Positions 22,656-33,760 of a stretch of 64,000 nucleotides of DNA are shown one piece after another; position 1 is the stretch's first letter, and each line of letters starts with the position of its first letter. The stretch lies in NCBI GenBank assembly GCA_963513935.1, contig OY740776.1, forward strand, positions 13,747,745 through 13,811,744, given 5' to 3'. The position numbers and the translations under genes are program-made. The notes under the pieces are model-generated. The model was not told the origin of the DNA and searched no databases. It was given only the letters and a program-made list of their open reading frames with translations. This DNA comes from Aphrophora alni. Lineage: Eukaryota; Arthropoda; Insecta; Hemiptera; Aphrophoridae.

Positions 22656-25600
22656 TTGGTAGCTCCAGGCCAGCCTCCCGTCCTAAAACCAACCACATCG
22701 GATTTAAATATAACCTAAACCCACATTTCACTAATAGACAATCCTTTCAAAATTTAAATTCAATTTCCTATCAAAGAAGAAACAATTTCGGCAATAAAAT
22801 TCAAAATTACTTAACTCCCATTTGTTATCATTGTGGCATGCCCGGTCATTATATCTGGGGTTGTAAATTCTTCTCTCTACGGAATAGGCCCAGGCAGACC
22901 TATTTCCAACTGCAAACTTCAAAAAAAAATAATATTTCTCTTAAATCTAGGGGTCTGAACGATCAGTTTTTGCCTTTGGTGGAAGTAGCTTTTGGGCAAA
23001 TTAAAGTTAAGGCTCTGCTGGACTCCGGTTCAGTAAGATGCGTCATTTCTAAAGCCCTTTTTAAGAAATTAAAGAACACCAAGGCATTTAAATCCATAAC
23101 CAGGGTGAAGGCTGATTGTGTCACGGCTTCTGGAAAAAGGTTGCCCATTTCCTACTCTTGTCGCCTTCATCTTAAAATGGAACATTGTAGTTGGAATGTA
23201 GATTTTCTGGTGGCGCATAAGTTGTCGTGTCCTCTGATCCTCGGGTCAGATTTCATATCTAAAACGGGACTGGTACTTGATAATTCAGCAAAAAACTTCT
23301 ATTTAAAATTTTCAAGGTCTATTGTTTTTCCTCTGTGTAATTTCAGTAACTCTGCTTATAAACCTATAGTGTCTTCAACATCTGAACCTACTGCTCCTGA
23401 TCCTTTAGGTCATCTTCAAAAGAATGATAAAAACGCCGTTTTAAAAATAATTAATGATTTTCCTCAGGTACTCACTAAAAGGTTAGGACTAACACATCTA
23501 GTTGAATACGATATTCAACTGAAGGATAACACTCCAGTCAAGTGTTCTCCATACCAATTGGCACCCCCAAAAATGGAATACCTCCGTGAACACATTAACG
23601 AATTGTTAGATTCAGGAGTAGTAGAACCTAGCCGTTCGGCATATGCATCCCCTGTTTTTCTGGTTCAACATCCCGAAAAGAAAACAAGGATGGTGATTGA
23701 TTATCGGAGGCTCAATCAAAACATCGTCGTCGAAGCGGTGCCGCTACCTAATTTACACCAAAGTTTTAACTGGTTTGTCGGTGCCAAATATTTCACAGTA
23801 TTCGACCTAAATTCAGCTTACCATCAAATCCCTTTGTCGCAAAAGTCCAAACAAATTACCAGCTTTTGTACTCCTTGGATGCTCTACCAATTCACTCGAG
23901 TCCCTTTCGGACTCTGTACTGGTGCCCAAGTGCTTACCAGACTTCTGGATCAGGTCTTCCATGATATCAAATTTAAATTCATTTTTAATTATCTGGATGA
24001 CCTAGTCATCTACTCCAAAACTTGGGAAGAGCATCAAAAACATCTTCGGGAAGTCCTTACTCGTTTGCGGCGGGCTGGCTTGACTGTTAACCCAGATAAG
24101 GTCCGTTTCGCTGTGAATGAGATAAGCTTTTTAGGACACCTAGTTTCTTCTCGTGGCGTGCAAATCGACCCATCTAGAACTAAGGCAATTAGAAATTTTC
24201 CGCAACCCAAGAACCCTAAGGCCGTTTCCAGATTTATTGGAATGGTCAACTTCTTTGCTAAATTCATTCCTAATTTCGCGGAGCACGCTGCGCCTCTAAA
24301 TCTGCTTCGGAGGAAGGGCCAAAAATTCTCTTGGCAAGCTGAACATGAGAAAGCTTTTAAACATCTTCGGGAGGCAATAACACAGCCTCCGGTTCTCCGG
24401 ATGGCCGATTTCGCCAAACCATTCATCCTGCAAACGGATGCGAGCTCGGTGGCCCTTGGAGCAGTTCTACTCCAAGAAATTGACGGCTCACGACAGCCCA
24501 TAGCGTACGCTTCACGTACTTTAACACCTGCAGAAAGAAAAGCCTCATCTGCATATGAAGCCGAATGCCTAGCAGTAGTTTTTGGAGTGGAGAAATTTAG
24601 GCAATATCTAGAACATCGGGAATTCCTATTAGAAACCGACAACCAAGCCCTTTCATGGCTTTTAGCACGTCCTCGTCAACTTGGTAAATTAGGCCGATGG
24701 ATTGCCAAGTTGACTTCATTGAAATTTAAGGTAGCGCACATAAGAGGAACTCAAAATATCATAGCAGACTCCCTCTCGCGCATGTTCGAACCAGAAAATT
24801 TCAACCAAGAAAATGTCACCTTTTCGTGTACCAGTCTCCTCACAAATTTTCCTCTAGCTTTTCATGACATCCAGACTCATCAGAAGGCCGACCCTATTTT
24901 GAAAAATATCATTGCCGACCTTGAACAGAACATCTCTTCGGAGAAGTACTGTTTAAGTAAAGGTGTACTTTGCCTGAAAAATCATTTGGAAAAGCCCACC
25001 AGAATTTATTTACCTCAGTCCTTAGTCGACCTGGTGATTAATTACCATCACGACTCCGTTGTGGGTGGTCATCTTGGAATACTTAAAACTTTGTTTAAGG
25101 TAAAGGAGAATTTTTATTGGCCAACTTTAAAACAGGATGTCACTTCTAAAGTGCGAGCTTGTTCGGTGTGCGCTGAAAGCAAACCTGCTCACAACTCCAA
25201 ATTAGGATACCTTGCCTCAACGGTCCCCAATCGTCCCATGGAAAAATTACATATTGACTACGTCGGACAGCTTCCTAGGACAAAACAGGGCTATAACATG
25301 ATACTGGTCGCAGTTGACCAGTTCTCAAAATTCACCTGGCTTATGCCTGTCAGAGATGCAACTTCCCACAGTACAATTAAGGCCTTAAGCCAAAACATTT
25401 TTCAAAATTTCGGTTTTCCAAAGATAATAATCTCTGACAATGCACAATGTTTTGTATCACATGTCTTCCGCAACTTTTGTTTTTCTCGCGGTATTAAACA
25501 TGCAACTTTATCCCCTTATCACCCCCCACCTAATAATGCGGAAAGACTCAACAGAAACCTTAAGGCAGCCCTCATCGCCTATCACTCCAAAAATCAATCC

Positions 25601-26065
25601 TCTTGGGACGACTCCCTTTGCTGGCTTCAGCTGGCCTTCAATTTTGCACATCATGAGACTCTTAAAGCAACACCTTTTAGTATTCTTTTTAATTTTCTCC
25701 CCAATACACCACTGAGTCTCAGCTGGAACATACATGATCTCCTTCCAAAACCTAATACTAATCCCTCACAAGTTTGGCGCCAGGCCAAAGACAATATAAT
25801 GAAAGCGCACCAAAAGGCCGAAAAAACCTATAACAAATTCAGGAAGCCTCATCTGTATAAAATCAACGATCTTGTCTGGTGTAAAACACACCCTCTGAGC
25901 TCCGCCATAGACAAGCGAGCTGCTAAATTGATGCCTCGATGGTCCGGGCCCTTCCGGATCATTGATTTTCTTACTCCGGTTACCGTTGCGCTTTCTTTCG
26001 CCAATTCACCTCGTTTCATTAAAAAAGCACACGTCGAGCAACTCAAACCTCATCATATAAATTAA
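22592..26065 (+). CDS. pol: Pol polyprotein of element B (open, but gag is broken)
   Basis: 1157 codons without a stop, about five residues shorter than A's Pol in the linker after the CCHC knuckle (CYHCGMPGHYIWGC). Protease DSG, reverse transcriptase YLDD, RNase H acidic residues, integrase zinc finger and D,D-34-E are all present. Differences from A are few; one is YHPPP in place of YHPQP just before the last integrase residue (E984), a site that is usually Gln. Because expression depends on frameshifting from gag, which carries a stop and a 10-kb insertion, and the 5' LTR is lost, I infer it is not expressed from its own promoter. Confidence 0.93.
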   Translation: MSEPASNKAIPSKKRRQVWSLVGSSRPASRPKTNHIGFKYNLNPHFTNRQSFQNLNSISYQRRNNFGNKIQNYLTPICYHCGMPGHYIWGCKFFSLRNRPRQTYFQLQTSKKNNISLKSRGLNDQFLPLVEVAFGQIKVKALLDSGSVRCVISKALFKKLKNTKAFKSITRVKADCVTASGKRLPISYSCRLHLKMEHCSWNVDFLVAHKLSCPLILGSDFISKTGLVLDNSAKNFYLKFSRSIVFPLCNFSNSAYKPIVSSTSEPTAPDPLGHLQKNDKNAVLKIINDFPQVLTKRLGLTHLVEYDIQLKDNTPVKCSPYQLAPPKMEYLREHINELLDSGVVEPSRSAYASPVFLVQHPEKKTRMVIDYRRLNQNIVVEAVPLPNLHQSFNWFVGAKYFTVFDLNSAYHQIPLSQKSKQITSFCTPWMLYQFTRVPFGLCTGAQVLTRLLDQVFHDIKFKFIFNYLDDLVIYSKTWEEHQKHLREVLTRLRRAGLTVNPDKVRFAVNEISFLGHLVSSRGVQIDPSRTKAIRNFPQPKNPKAVSRFIGMVNFFAKFIPNFAEHAAPLNLLRRKGQKFSWQAEHEKAFKHLREAITQPPVLRMADFAKPFILQTDASSVALGAVLLQEIDGSRQPIAYASRTLTPAERKASSAYEAECLAVVFGVEKFRQYLEHREFLLETDNQALSWLLARPRQLGKLGRWIAKLTSLKFKVAHIRGTQNIIADSLSRMFEPENFNQENVTFSCTSLLTNFPLAFHDIQTHQKADPILKNIIADLEQNISSEKYCLSKGVLCLKNHLEKPTRIYLPQSLVDLVINYHHDSVVGGHLGILKTLFKVKENFYWPTLKQDVTSKVRACSVCAESKPAHNSKLGYLASTVPNRPMEKLHIDYVGQLPRTKQGYNMILVAVDQFSKFTWLMPVRDATSHSTIKALSQNIFQNFGFPKIIISDNAQCFVSHVFRNFCFSRGIKHATLSPYHPPPNNAERLNRNLKAALIAYHSKNQSSWDDSLCWLQLAFNFAHHETLKATPFSILFNFLPNTPLSLSWNIHDLLPKPNTNPSQVWRQAKDNIMKAHQKAEKTYNKFRKPHLYKINDLVWCKTHPLSSAIDKRAAKLMPRWSGPFRIIDFLTPVTVALSFANSPRFIKKAHVEQLKPHHIN
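22628..22678 (+). promoter_or_regulatory. -1 ribosomal frameshift signal of element B
   Basis: A_AAA_AAC at 22628-22634 in the gag frame (CCA AAA AAC). Outer stem GGAGGC (22635-22640) with GCCTCC (22673-22678); inner stem TGGAG (22646-22650) with CTCCA (22663-22667) and a 12-nt loop. The stem begins immediately after the heptamer, closer than the usual 5-9 nt spacer; the inner stem alone leaves 11 nt. Confidence 0.85.
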
Positions 26066-26850
26066 ATATTAACAAAATTTCTATAACCTTCTCCTTTACG
26101 ATTTATTTCTCTTTCTGATCTTTCTTGGCCCGCGCAAATTGTCATCTGGTAGTCTTCTTTCCGTGCACTGCAGAACATAACAAAATACGGAACCAAGCCG
26201 TATTTCCTCTAAGCCAAATGCGCATCTGTATGTTTGGGCATCGGTGGGCTGTGCTCTCCTAGAGCCCCTCCGTGCCGTAATCTATATAGATGTTAGCAGG
26301 CGAAGAGATCTTGATTTTCCTTGTCCAGTGATATATCTCACTGTTTCCCGGACTTGACGCTTTTCAACCCATAGTCTGATCAACTATGAGGTTCCACTTT
26401 ACGGCAATGGCCGCTACATGTACCTGACATGTTTCCCTATCTAGACATATCTTAACATCGAGCACTCCGCGGGTGTAATCGATGCGACGAGAATATAGAG
26501 AGCGTCATGAACTCTTCTGTTTCTTCGTCACCATAACGTCTTCGGACGAGGACATAGTGAGTCCATTTCCTTAATAGTTAAGTTTGGTGTATTTGTTCTT
26601 TGTTGTTTATCTTGGTGAAGGTATACTGACCGGTTCTGTCGAACTACATATAGTTAATGTGGCACTCGCTATGCATGTTAGTCTTAAGTTTTTTTTTGTT
26701 TATCTCGAGGTCTAAAACACCTGTCTGAGAGAAATTTTTTTTTCACCTCTTCACGCACACTCTCTCTCTCCTTTTTCAAAATTTTGCGGGAGGCCCTTGT
26801 GGCCCCTTTCCTTTTCCACTCTAACTCCGTCTTTCGGGGGGGGGGAGAGC
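26066..26850 (+). other. 3' untranslated region and polypurine tract of element B
   Basis: Collinear with the same region of A. It ends in a G10-AGAG run (26836-26849) and a C directly before the 3' LTR. No envelope gene. Confidence 0.78.
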
Positions 26851-28935
26851 TGTAGCATTCAAAGTTCATAAAATAAATCTGCAGACAAATTATCCACTCG
26901 TTCTCCATAGCTTCAACATCCGTCCCTTGACAGGTGCTGGCGCATAGCGACTTTCTCCAAAAGTAAGCATCGCGTGATATATGCAAGCACAAAGTTCAAC
27001 TGCTGGTCGGGCGATCTGATCTAAAACTCTTTGTCAGTCTACCTGTAATTACTCATCATGTACAAGAAACCTTCATAGCTCCGCTAGTTTTTTTTTCTTC
27101 GTCACATCAAACATTCATGTTTCAGTTTCATAGATAAAATGTAATATCAGTCTACAATTAAGTGATGTGTTCTTTTGGTGTTCTAATAAATAGTTGAGTA
27201 AATTTTTATTTTCACGGCACCAGTTCACGTAAACCGCGACAGGATTTTCCAGGTATTCAAATTTACAGATTTTATCATATCATAAATTTTTTGTTAATGT
27301 TTTAAAATTTATTCATTAAAATATGTATTTCATGTTTTGTTTAATATTCAATGTTTTTTTTTCTTGAAACTAAATAATTATAAAAATTTTCATTTCTTAA
27401 AACATACTTTACAAAACCTTGAGCAGTCACATTTTAAGTTTTGAGCAATTATGTGAAATTAGTGCAAACTAGTGTTAAAAATTAAACAATCAGAATATCT
27501 TATTGAACATGTCAAATATAAAACTATTAAAGAAATCTCTTCTAGATCAGAATATTCGTTTTACAGATCTTTACATATTTTTGCAAGTTTCATACAAGCT
27601 TTGTTTTAAACAAAACTAAGTATATATAAATAGCTTTATAATCATCTAAGAAGCTTTTAATTATAATATTAATGAATTTCTGTGATGCAATCAATATTCT
27701 TTAATTTTGACAAATAACCAGATATTTTTAAATAAAGAACTTTAATGCTACAACATGTCTGATTTTGCACAGACGCTAAAAAACGTGTTTTTTGCTTTAG
27801 CTAATACGCTGGTTGGAGAAACCTACCAAAACTTGTTTCATATTGCATACACCAGCAAAAGCGCATAACATGTTTCTGCCTGTTTGCAAAACACGTTTCG
27901 TATAATCAATCAACAAATTTTCAAGTGCACAAAAGTGATGTTTTCCTTAAAACTGACTCTACAGAACTTTGTTTAAATTTATATTGTACATGTACCTAAT
28001 TTGCTTCAGTGAAATGTGTTTCTTAAAGCTGTCATTTAAATGTAGTTTTGTATAGCTATTTATAAATTATATAAAAAAAATAATCTGTGGGTGGAGCCTG
28101 CATGCAAACTTTTCGGTCCTAACAACCTCCAAGAGGTTATTTTCTAAATTAAAATAATTGACGTCAATTAATAAAACTTCAGTATTCAAAATTTTCATTT
28201 CTTTTTTTTATAAACTTCTCATATTATAACAAATTCTTTTATTTAAAATATATATGTATATTGGCCAATTTAGTATTTAAGAAATTTAACAAACAAGTAA
28301 TATTATGTAACATTTAGTCTAGTGATGAACCTGTTTACAATTGATATAAATTTTTGAATTTAAAACATCAAACTCATTTATAAATCTTTTCATTGTTAAA
28401 TTCTGTAACTGTTTTTTTAAAAAAAAAAAAACTATTATCTCATAAAGTAAAAAGGGGGGAATAAATATCAGAATCTTTTCATCTTTTTTTTTTATATTGT
28501 AATTTTATATTAAGGGCGTATAACCTTTTTTTATTTTAGGATTAATTATAATCCTGTTAATTATTAAGCTGTGCTCATTATCTTTTTTTATTGTTAAATT
28601 TTGTAACTGTACATATAAACTAAAAAAGGGGGATAAATTTTCAGAATCTATTCATCAATTTTTTTTTTTAATTATTATATGTTACATTAAGGGCGTATAA
28701 CTTCTTTGATTAATTATAATCTTGTTAATCATAAGCTGTGTTTATGATGATCTGTCTCAGGATGTCTTTTTTGATTTGTAAATGATAAAATCTGAACCAT
28801 CGAAATTTCCTTCTTGTTAATAAATTTGAGCCTTGTTAATTACTAAATTTGTCTTTGTCTTTTTTTTATTTTTATTTTTCAAACATTGTTACCATTTGGT
28901 TCCGCCTTTGGTTTAATTTAAGTCCCCTGGTAACA
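26851..28935 (+). repeat. 3' LTR of element B
   Basis: 2085 bp, TGTAGCATTCAAAG ... CCTGGTAACA. Collinear with A's LTRs but with many substitutions and small indels, most obvious in 26870-27060. This places the split between A and B well before A's insertion. Confidence 0.93.
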
Positions 28936-29139
28936 CATATTCCATCTTCGTCAGATTTGATACAATGTGACATCTTTGTTATCTCCGAAGTGATATCTGT
29001 GTTTGAAGGAACATATTTTGAGTCGGTTGATCCAGTAAAGAAGAAAACTTCAGATGTGGTAACAGCCGAAAGAAGCTGATCTGCTCTACGCCTCGACAAG
29101 TGGAAAATAAAACTGCATCTGTGTGAACGAGGGGACTAG
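28936..29139 (+). pseudogene. Mariner-type transposase, C-terminal relic
   Basis: Directly after the LTR a frame reads on for 67 codons with one internal TGA (29077-29079) and a final TAG (29137-29139). It follows the C-terminal pattern of mariner transposases: a SSSDLIQCDIFVI segment in place of the usual SPDLAPCDFFLF with the third catalytic Asp, then GTYFESVDPVKKKTSD, and after the TGA a KWKIKLHLCERGD segment like the WKKRxxRCxxxxGxY end. The 5' part is missing at the LTR border, so element B either inserted into it or was joined to it. No match to the missing part is seen left of 10268. Confidence 0.68.
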
Positions 29140-31029
29140 CATTAGAATTATGACTCAACAAGTTAAGTTATTGAATCAGTCTCGTTATTTAATAATCACA
29201 TCACGTAAGGCACAATTATGAGTTAACAAAAGAAACTTGGTTATGATGTAAGTAAAGAGTTTTATTTGAACAGACTATAAACTAGATGAGTGTGGCTCAT
29301 AATCCTGGTGAGTAAACTCACTCAGATGAAACAACGTATCGTGTTTGTTTTTATTGGACAGGAGGGTGGTAAAATTAAACTGTGTTAGGCTAACTTTCAA
29401 CCTGACACAATTCGTTTTGCATACACCCTTGTGTCGTATTATCACAAAGCTTTGAATCTGTTACCTTCAGGCAAAGCAGATTAAAGCTATAAAATTACAC
29501 AGTTTTTCTCATACTTATTTCGTTGAAAGGTTTTACTTTTAAATATACAAAAACCTTCTACTGTTGATTCATATATGGTGTTTTATATTACACATTTTAA
29601 CTATCTAAAATTTACCTCCCGGACGAGAATGACAACGGTGCAAAAACATTGCACAAACTTTCTCTCATATATTACCAAAAACAAAAACAAACCAACCACA
29701 ATTATTCGACGTTAAAAATATCAGTTCGGTAGTTGTCAGTAAAGAAGTTAAAGTGTACCACAGATTTCTTCTTTGAAATAAATAGGCTCTAAACTTGCTT
29801 CACTAGTGACGTAACGCGTCCTCGACGAAAATCGTATTTAAATAAAATGGAGCTTCTAATTTCAGTCTGTTAATATTTTTGTTTCTTACTGATTATTCAA
29901 GAACCGTAACTTTTTTTCAGACTAGTTGTAGCCATTAATCTTCACTTTTGAATAAAATTTGAACGAAATCGATAAAGTAAATTTTGAAAAATTACTTCTT
30001 TTGTAACATGACCTGTTTTGTGTGGTATTTTTATCTGAACCGCCATTTTGTGTAAAATGAATACGGTTTGTTTGTTACTTTAGAAATTACACTTGAGTAA
30101 ATTTGGAGAAAATCATAATTATTCTATGATACCGTTATATTTGAGTAATAATTTTTTTTTTTAAATTCCAGATACATAGTTAAAATATAACCACATAACC
30201 AAATTTGAACATGTCCGCAATCCACGTGTTTGGGCTGTAGAGTGTAGAACACTGCTCGGACAACAATTCCTAAATCCACTTTTTTCAACTCAAGAAATCT
30301 GACAGAAGAAAACTATACGTAGCTTTCTTAACGAATCAGAAACTTTTCCTCGTGCATTATGTGAGAAAGTAAAATAAGGCAATCAGAGTTTTCAAAATAA
30401 TCAGTTAGAACTTATTCAGTGTTTAAATCCCATTTTTTATGTTATTTACTTGCATTATATAATTTATCAGCAGACGAAAAAGTAAAAATACATTACTGTA
30501 AAACGATTCATTCAATGCTTTTATTAAATGACAAGGTGATTAGCATTTGATTAAAAAACTACAAACTCACAACACTGCAAAAAACCTTCATTATAAAATA
30601 AAATGTATTAACATAAAAATCATTTTATACATGAAAAGGTTCAATGTGGTGATATTGTAAGTTACAACAGAGTATTGTTAATTAATTATATAACATACTA
30701 AATGTCGTTTAACACTCACCAGAGTCCGGTAGTTACTACAATTCTAATGTAGTTATAAGATAATAATTTATTACATTACTTAACATATAACGTGTTATAT
30801 TTAATTACAATTAATTATCTTAGTATTTTATTTTTTTAAACCATAATTACTTAATTATTAGTTCACAATAATATTTCGCTTTAATCAGCTGTTAATTACG
30901 AAACATGTTCTACAAAAATGAGAGTTTGTTATAGTATTTTTTGGTCAGATAATCTTAAACATTGTTAACTTTTAATCAGACAATAGATACTTCTTTAAAT
31001 ATGTCCCACAAGATCGTAGAAAAAAAACA
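29140..31029. other. Intergenic, old repeats only
   Basis: 29620-29760 is an inverted relative of 6500-6620. 29930-30060 contains a CCGCCATTTTGTGTAAAATG tract like insect repeat tails. At 30178-30300 one plus frame (with HVRNPRVWAVECRTLLGQQF) looks like a decayed coding fragment, but I cannot assign it. The rest is A/T-rich. Confidence 0.45.
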
Positions 31030-31190
31030 CAAAATAACGTAAAATAAAGACCCCCCCCCCCTACCTCTCGAGTACTATAATAGTGTCAATGTGGGAAAAG
31101 AACAAGAGTTCCTCAAAAAAATATCTAATAGGAAAGATGAAAGAGAAGGATTTAACCAAAGCATAAATAAAAAAAGGTATAGATCCAGCT
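31030..31190 (+). repeat. Foldback-family arm (solo) with a C13 run
   Basis: AAATAAAGAC, a run of 13 C, then GGGAAAAGAACAAGAGTT, ATCTAATAGGAAAGATGAAAGAG and TATAGATCCAGCTAGG follow the arm consensus in order. Confidence 0.7.
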
Positions 31191-31520
31191 AGGGACTCTC
31201 AGGTATACCACGTCTGTAATCATTAGTGGGTTTTCTTTTAAACAAATGTCCATATGGGTCTAGGTTTATGGTTCAAATAAATTATTTTTATAACAAAAGA
31301 TACAGAAAATAATCAAGTATTTTTTGCATTACTTAATAACTTTCAATGTACGCTCCCCCCCCTCCCCTTTACTTGGCAAAAATCTAGGCTGTAGTCGACT
31401 TGCATACCAGTTACAATAGTGGTTTTTCTTAAATGGTTTAGATCCCAGACTTTCTCAGTACTGCTTTTGTTCTTAACTTAACCCCAAAAGACGAAGTTCA
31501 TAGGAGATCGAATTGGGCTT

Positions 31521-31760
31521 CTAGAGGTGGACATAAAATATTCTAAATTTAAGAGCTTCTGGTAAATTGAGACTGTATTAGGATGTCGCTCTATCATGTT
31601 GATAAATGACACTTATTTCCTCTTCTCTTCCAAGGTCGTAAATTTGTGAGAAAACTAAAAAATCAAGCATGTCGAAATAAGTATCATGTAATCGGTTTCT
31701 TAACAAACATGAAAGCTTCACTATTTTAAGAGAATCAGGAACATATTGAAAGACATTTGT
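31521..31760 (-). pseudogene. Unrecognised decayed coding tract
   Basis: One minus-strand frame has 80 codons with a single internal TAA (31578-31580). Its composition is protein-like, not low-complexity: a VPDSLKIVKLSCLLRNRL segment, then DFLVFSQIYDLGREEEISVI, and after the stop LNLPEALKFRIFYVHL. The PDSLK...LLRNRL and LPEALK patterns vaguely recall SOCS-box type helices, but this is too weak to name a family. It lies downstream of the exon-like tract at 32060-32243 on the same strand. It may be a relic of a host gene or of an unknown transposon. Confidence 0.35.
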
Positions 31761-32059
31761 TCATTAAGCTCACAGATTCTACAGTTGATTTCCTAAACTC
31801 CAAACAAAGCATTACTATCTCAAAAGCTCACAGAGATTTTTTTTTTTTTAAAGTCCATATTTCCAGTTTTGTTTTAACCGATTATACAATAAATAATTGT
31901 CTTAACTGTATTATCTTTTTATACGATTGTAAGCTGAAAATGACTCATTGTAACCACTGTTTTAAACTCAGCAAATCATAAAACACATTGAGCTTTCTAT
32001 TCCACAGTGACTACTGCTGGGTTTTGACTGATGAATGATGTTCGGATCAATAACGTATG

Positions 32060-32243
32060 TCACATGAATGCAGCCCATTCAAGTTCATCACAAGGACGAA
32101 AAAAACACTCCACATATTCTTTAAAATCCAAAGGATTTGTTATTACAGTAAAGCCATTTGCTTCTGAAATCACAGACACTTTTATATAACCATGTACATT
32201 TTTCTTGTTGCATAAAGGAAATAAAACTTTCGGCAATCTTCGC
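32060..32243 (-). CDS. Exon-like coding tract, product unknown
   Basis: After a plausible splice acceptor (CTTGTCTTTTGTGTAAG, ending at 32244) a frame of 60 codons runs to TGA at 32060. Residues include LPKVLFPLCNKKNVHGYIKV, VSVISEANGFTVITNPLDF and EYVECFFRPCDELEWAAF, a balanced composition with Cys, Trp and acidic residues that is unlike the surrounding A/T noise. A second frame stays open just past the stop (HVTYVIDPNIIHQSKPSSS), so either a donor lies at about 32063 (CAT|GTGACA, weak) or a frameshift has occurred. I do not recognise the protein. Confidence 0.42.
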
Positions 32244-32289
32244 CTTACACAAAAGACAAGTGTTATACAAGTGTCTTACACAAGGAATA

Positions 32290-32400
32290 TGATAGTTTTA
32301 CTTAGAAGTATAGTTTAAATTCTTTTTAAGAAGCCAGTATGACAACACTTATTGTGACAGACCTGGATAAATGATGAAAGTGGAAGTCATTGATGCTACA
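32290..32400 (+). repeat. Dispersed repeat shared with 9980-10080
   Basis: Shared order of GATAGTTT, AAGTATAGTTTAA, AAGAAGCCA, TTATTGTGA and CCTGGATAA. The 67-codon frame beginning at 32408 has an equally open antisense frame and is not called. Confidence 0.55.
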
Positions 32401-32849
32401 ATGATATATGAACCCTTGGGTGGGAAAAATCTTGATCAGTGAGCCAAGATTGGTCAAGGGAAGTTGCTGTAGGACTTTTGGAATCCAGACGGATTTGGCG
32501 AGAAAGTGCTTCCTGGGAGAAATGAGACTTCAGACGAGCATCCATAAAAATGCCAAGCAGGCTGAGCAAACTTCATGTAATAAACCTTGTAATTATTTCA
32601 GAGTCAGATAATTAAACTAATAAATTAGAATCTGTGAGTCACAACGATTAGAGTCATTTTGGATTAATAAGAAGAATATTGTAGCACTGTAATAAGATGG
32701 TTATTCATAACAATAATTGTTAATACAGATTAATAGAGTACTTATCAAGTGATTTGATTATATTGAACATATTTGGCGGATTGGCAGTTGAGAGGAACAT
32801 AAAACAGAAGAAAGAACATAAAATGAAAATCCGTTGCTCAGGATCGGAA

Positions 32850-32930
32850 GACAAAAGGAGTTGTTGAAAAGAGACCTGATAAGTATCTAATCTAAGACTA
32901 TATGAAAAATGTGAAGATTCAGTTATCCCT
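32850..32930 (+). repeat. Partial foldback-family arm
   Basis: CAGGATCGGAAGACAAAAGGAGTTG, GAGACCTGATAAG, ATCTAATCTAAGACTATATGAAAAA follow the arm consensus, diverged. Confidence 0.5.
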
Positions 32931-33369
32931 CAGGGTTAATACTCCCATACTTCCTACAGTGCTCATCTAAGAGAATCCTGTATTTAAAAAGAGAAAACAA
33001 AAGTTGTATTGTTCATCCTCTAAGGATTTGTCCTTTGTTCACCCTTTTTCATCACATTATATCAAGCTTTCACAAAACAATATACTCCCTAAAACTTATA
33101 TATCTATAATTCCAACCAAATTTATTGATTGGAGTAGACTATTTTTTTGTGTGATTAGTAAAAGTGAACAATTTTAATCATTCTTTTGAGACAAAGTTAT
33201 TGCGTGACAAAACTGTTAGATTTTAATAAAGCGAATAGATATGGAAGCTCTGCTCTAAACTAACATAAATAGACATAATAAACATTAATATAGAACGTAT
33301 AATTTAGAAGGCAATGACTTTGTTTTATAATATTTAGAAAAGTAATTTTATGAATTTACCAAATGAACA

Positions 33370-33760
33370 AGTTGTTGGGGTCACTATAATACTTACCCAG
33401 CCCGATCGTAAAATGAAACAGAACCTGTAAATGTAACTCCCAAAGTTGGTTTTCTAAACAAAATAGGAAGTGTTAAATTGCATTGTTAGATCAAAAGATC
33501 TTAACCAGTAGGGTAAGCTTGTTATAACTAGATGTTGCACAGGTTTTCTGAATTTTATAATTGTGTATATTACTATTTCATTGATGTTGCTGAGGACATT
33601 GAGGGCCTCGTAAGTGGGTGTATATATTAAAAAGGTTTCCACTCGCTTCACTCGTGTCAGTGTTTCGGTTTTGGGGGTCTCAAAGTTGTACATATATAAA
33701 GAAGCCTCCACTCGCTACGCTCGTGTCATTAACTCGACCTTGCTGGTATAGTTTGGAATA
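33370..33760 (+). repeat. Dispersed repeat with CTCGCTNCNCTCGTGTCA motifs, copy 1
   Basis: Two internal motif copies (33642 and 33710) plus flanking TTTTCTGAA-TTATAATTGT-TAT match 40610-40840. Upstream, ATACTTACCCAGCCCGATC resembles 39970-40000, so the two loci may be one duplicated segment later split by the (CT)n tract. Frames here are repeat-driven. Confidence 0.65.

Larger units (their letters stand above)
10268..28935 (+). mobile_element. Element B: Ty3/gypsy-type LTR retrotransposon, 5'-truncated, split by element A
   Basis: A plus-strand element of the same family as A. Order: LTR remnant (10268-10344), primer binding site (10351-10368), leader, gag (11055-11380 and 21694-22655), pol (22592-26065), 3' untranslated region, polypurine tract, full 3' LTR (26851-28935). 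Element A occupies 11381-21693. Only about 77 bp of its 5' LTR survives, so B has no promoter copy there. Gag has an in-frame stop. Its LTR differs visibly from A's, so B is the older member. Left flank (non-repeat DNA) and right flank (mariner relic) do not match, suggesting a deletion at the left border. Confidence 0.93.
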
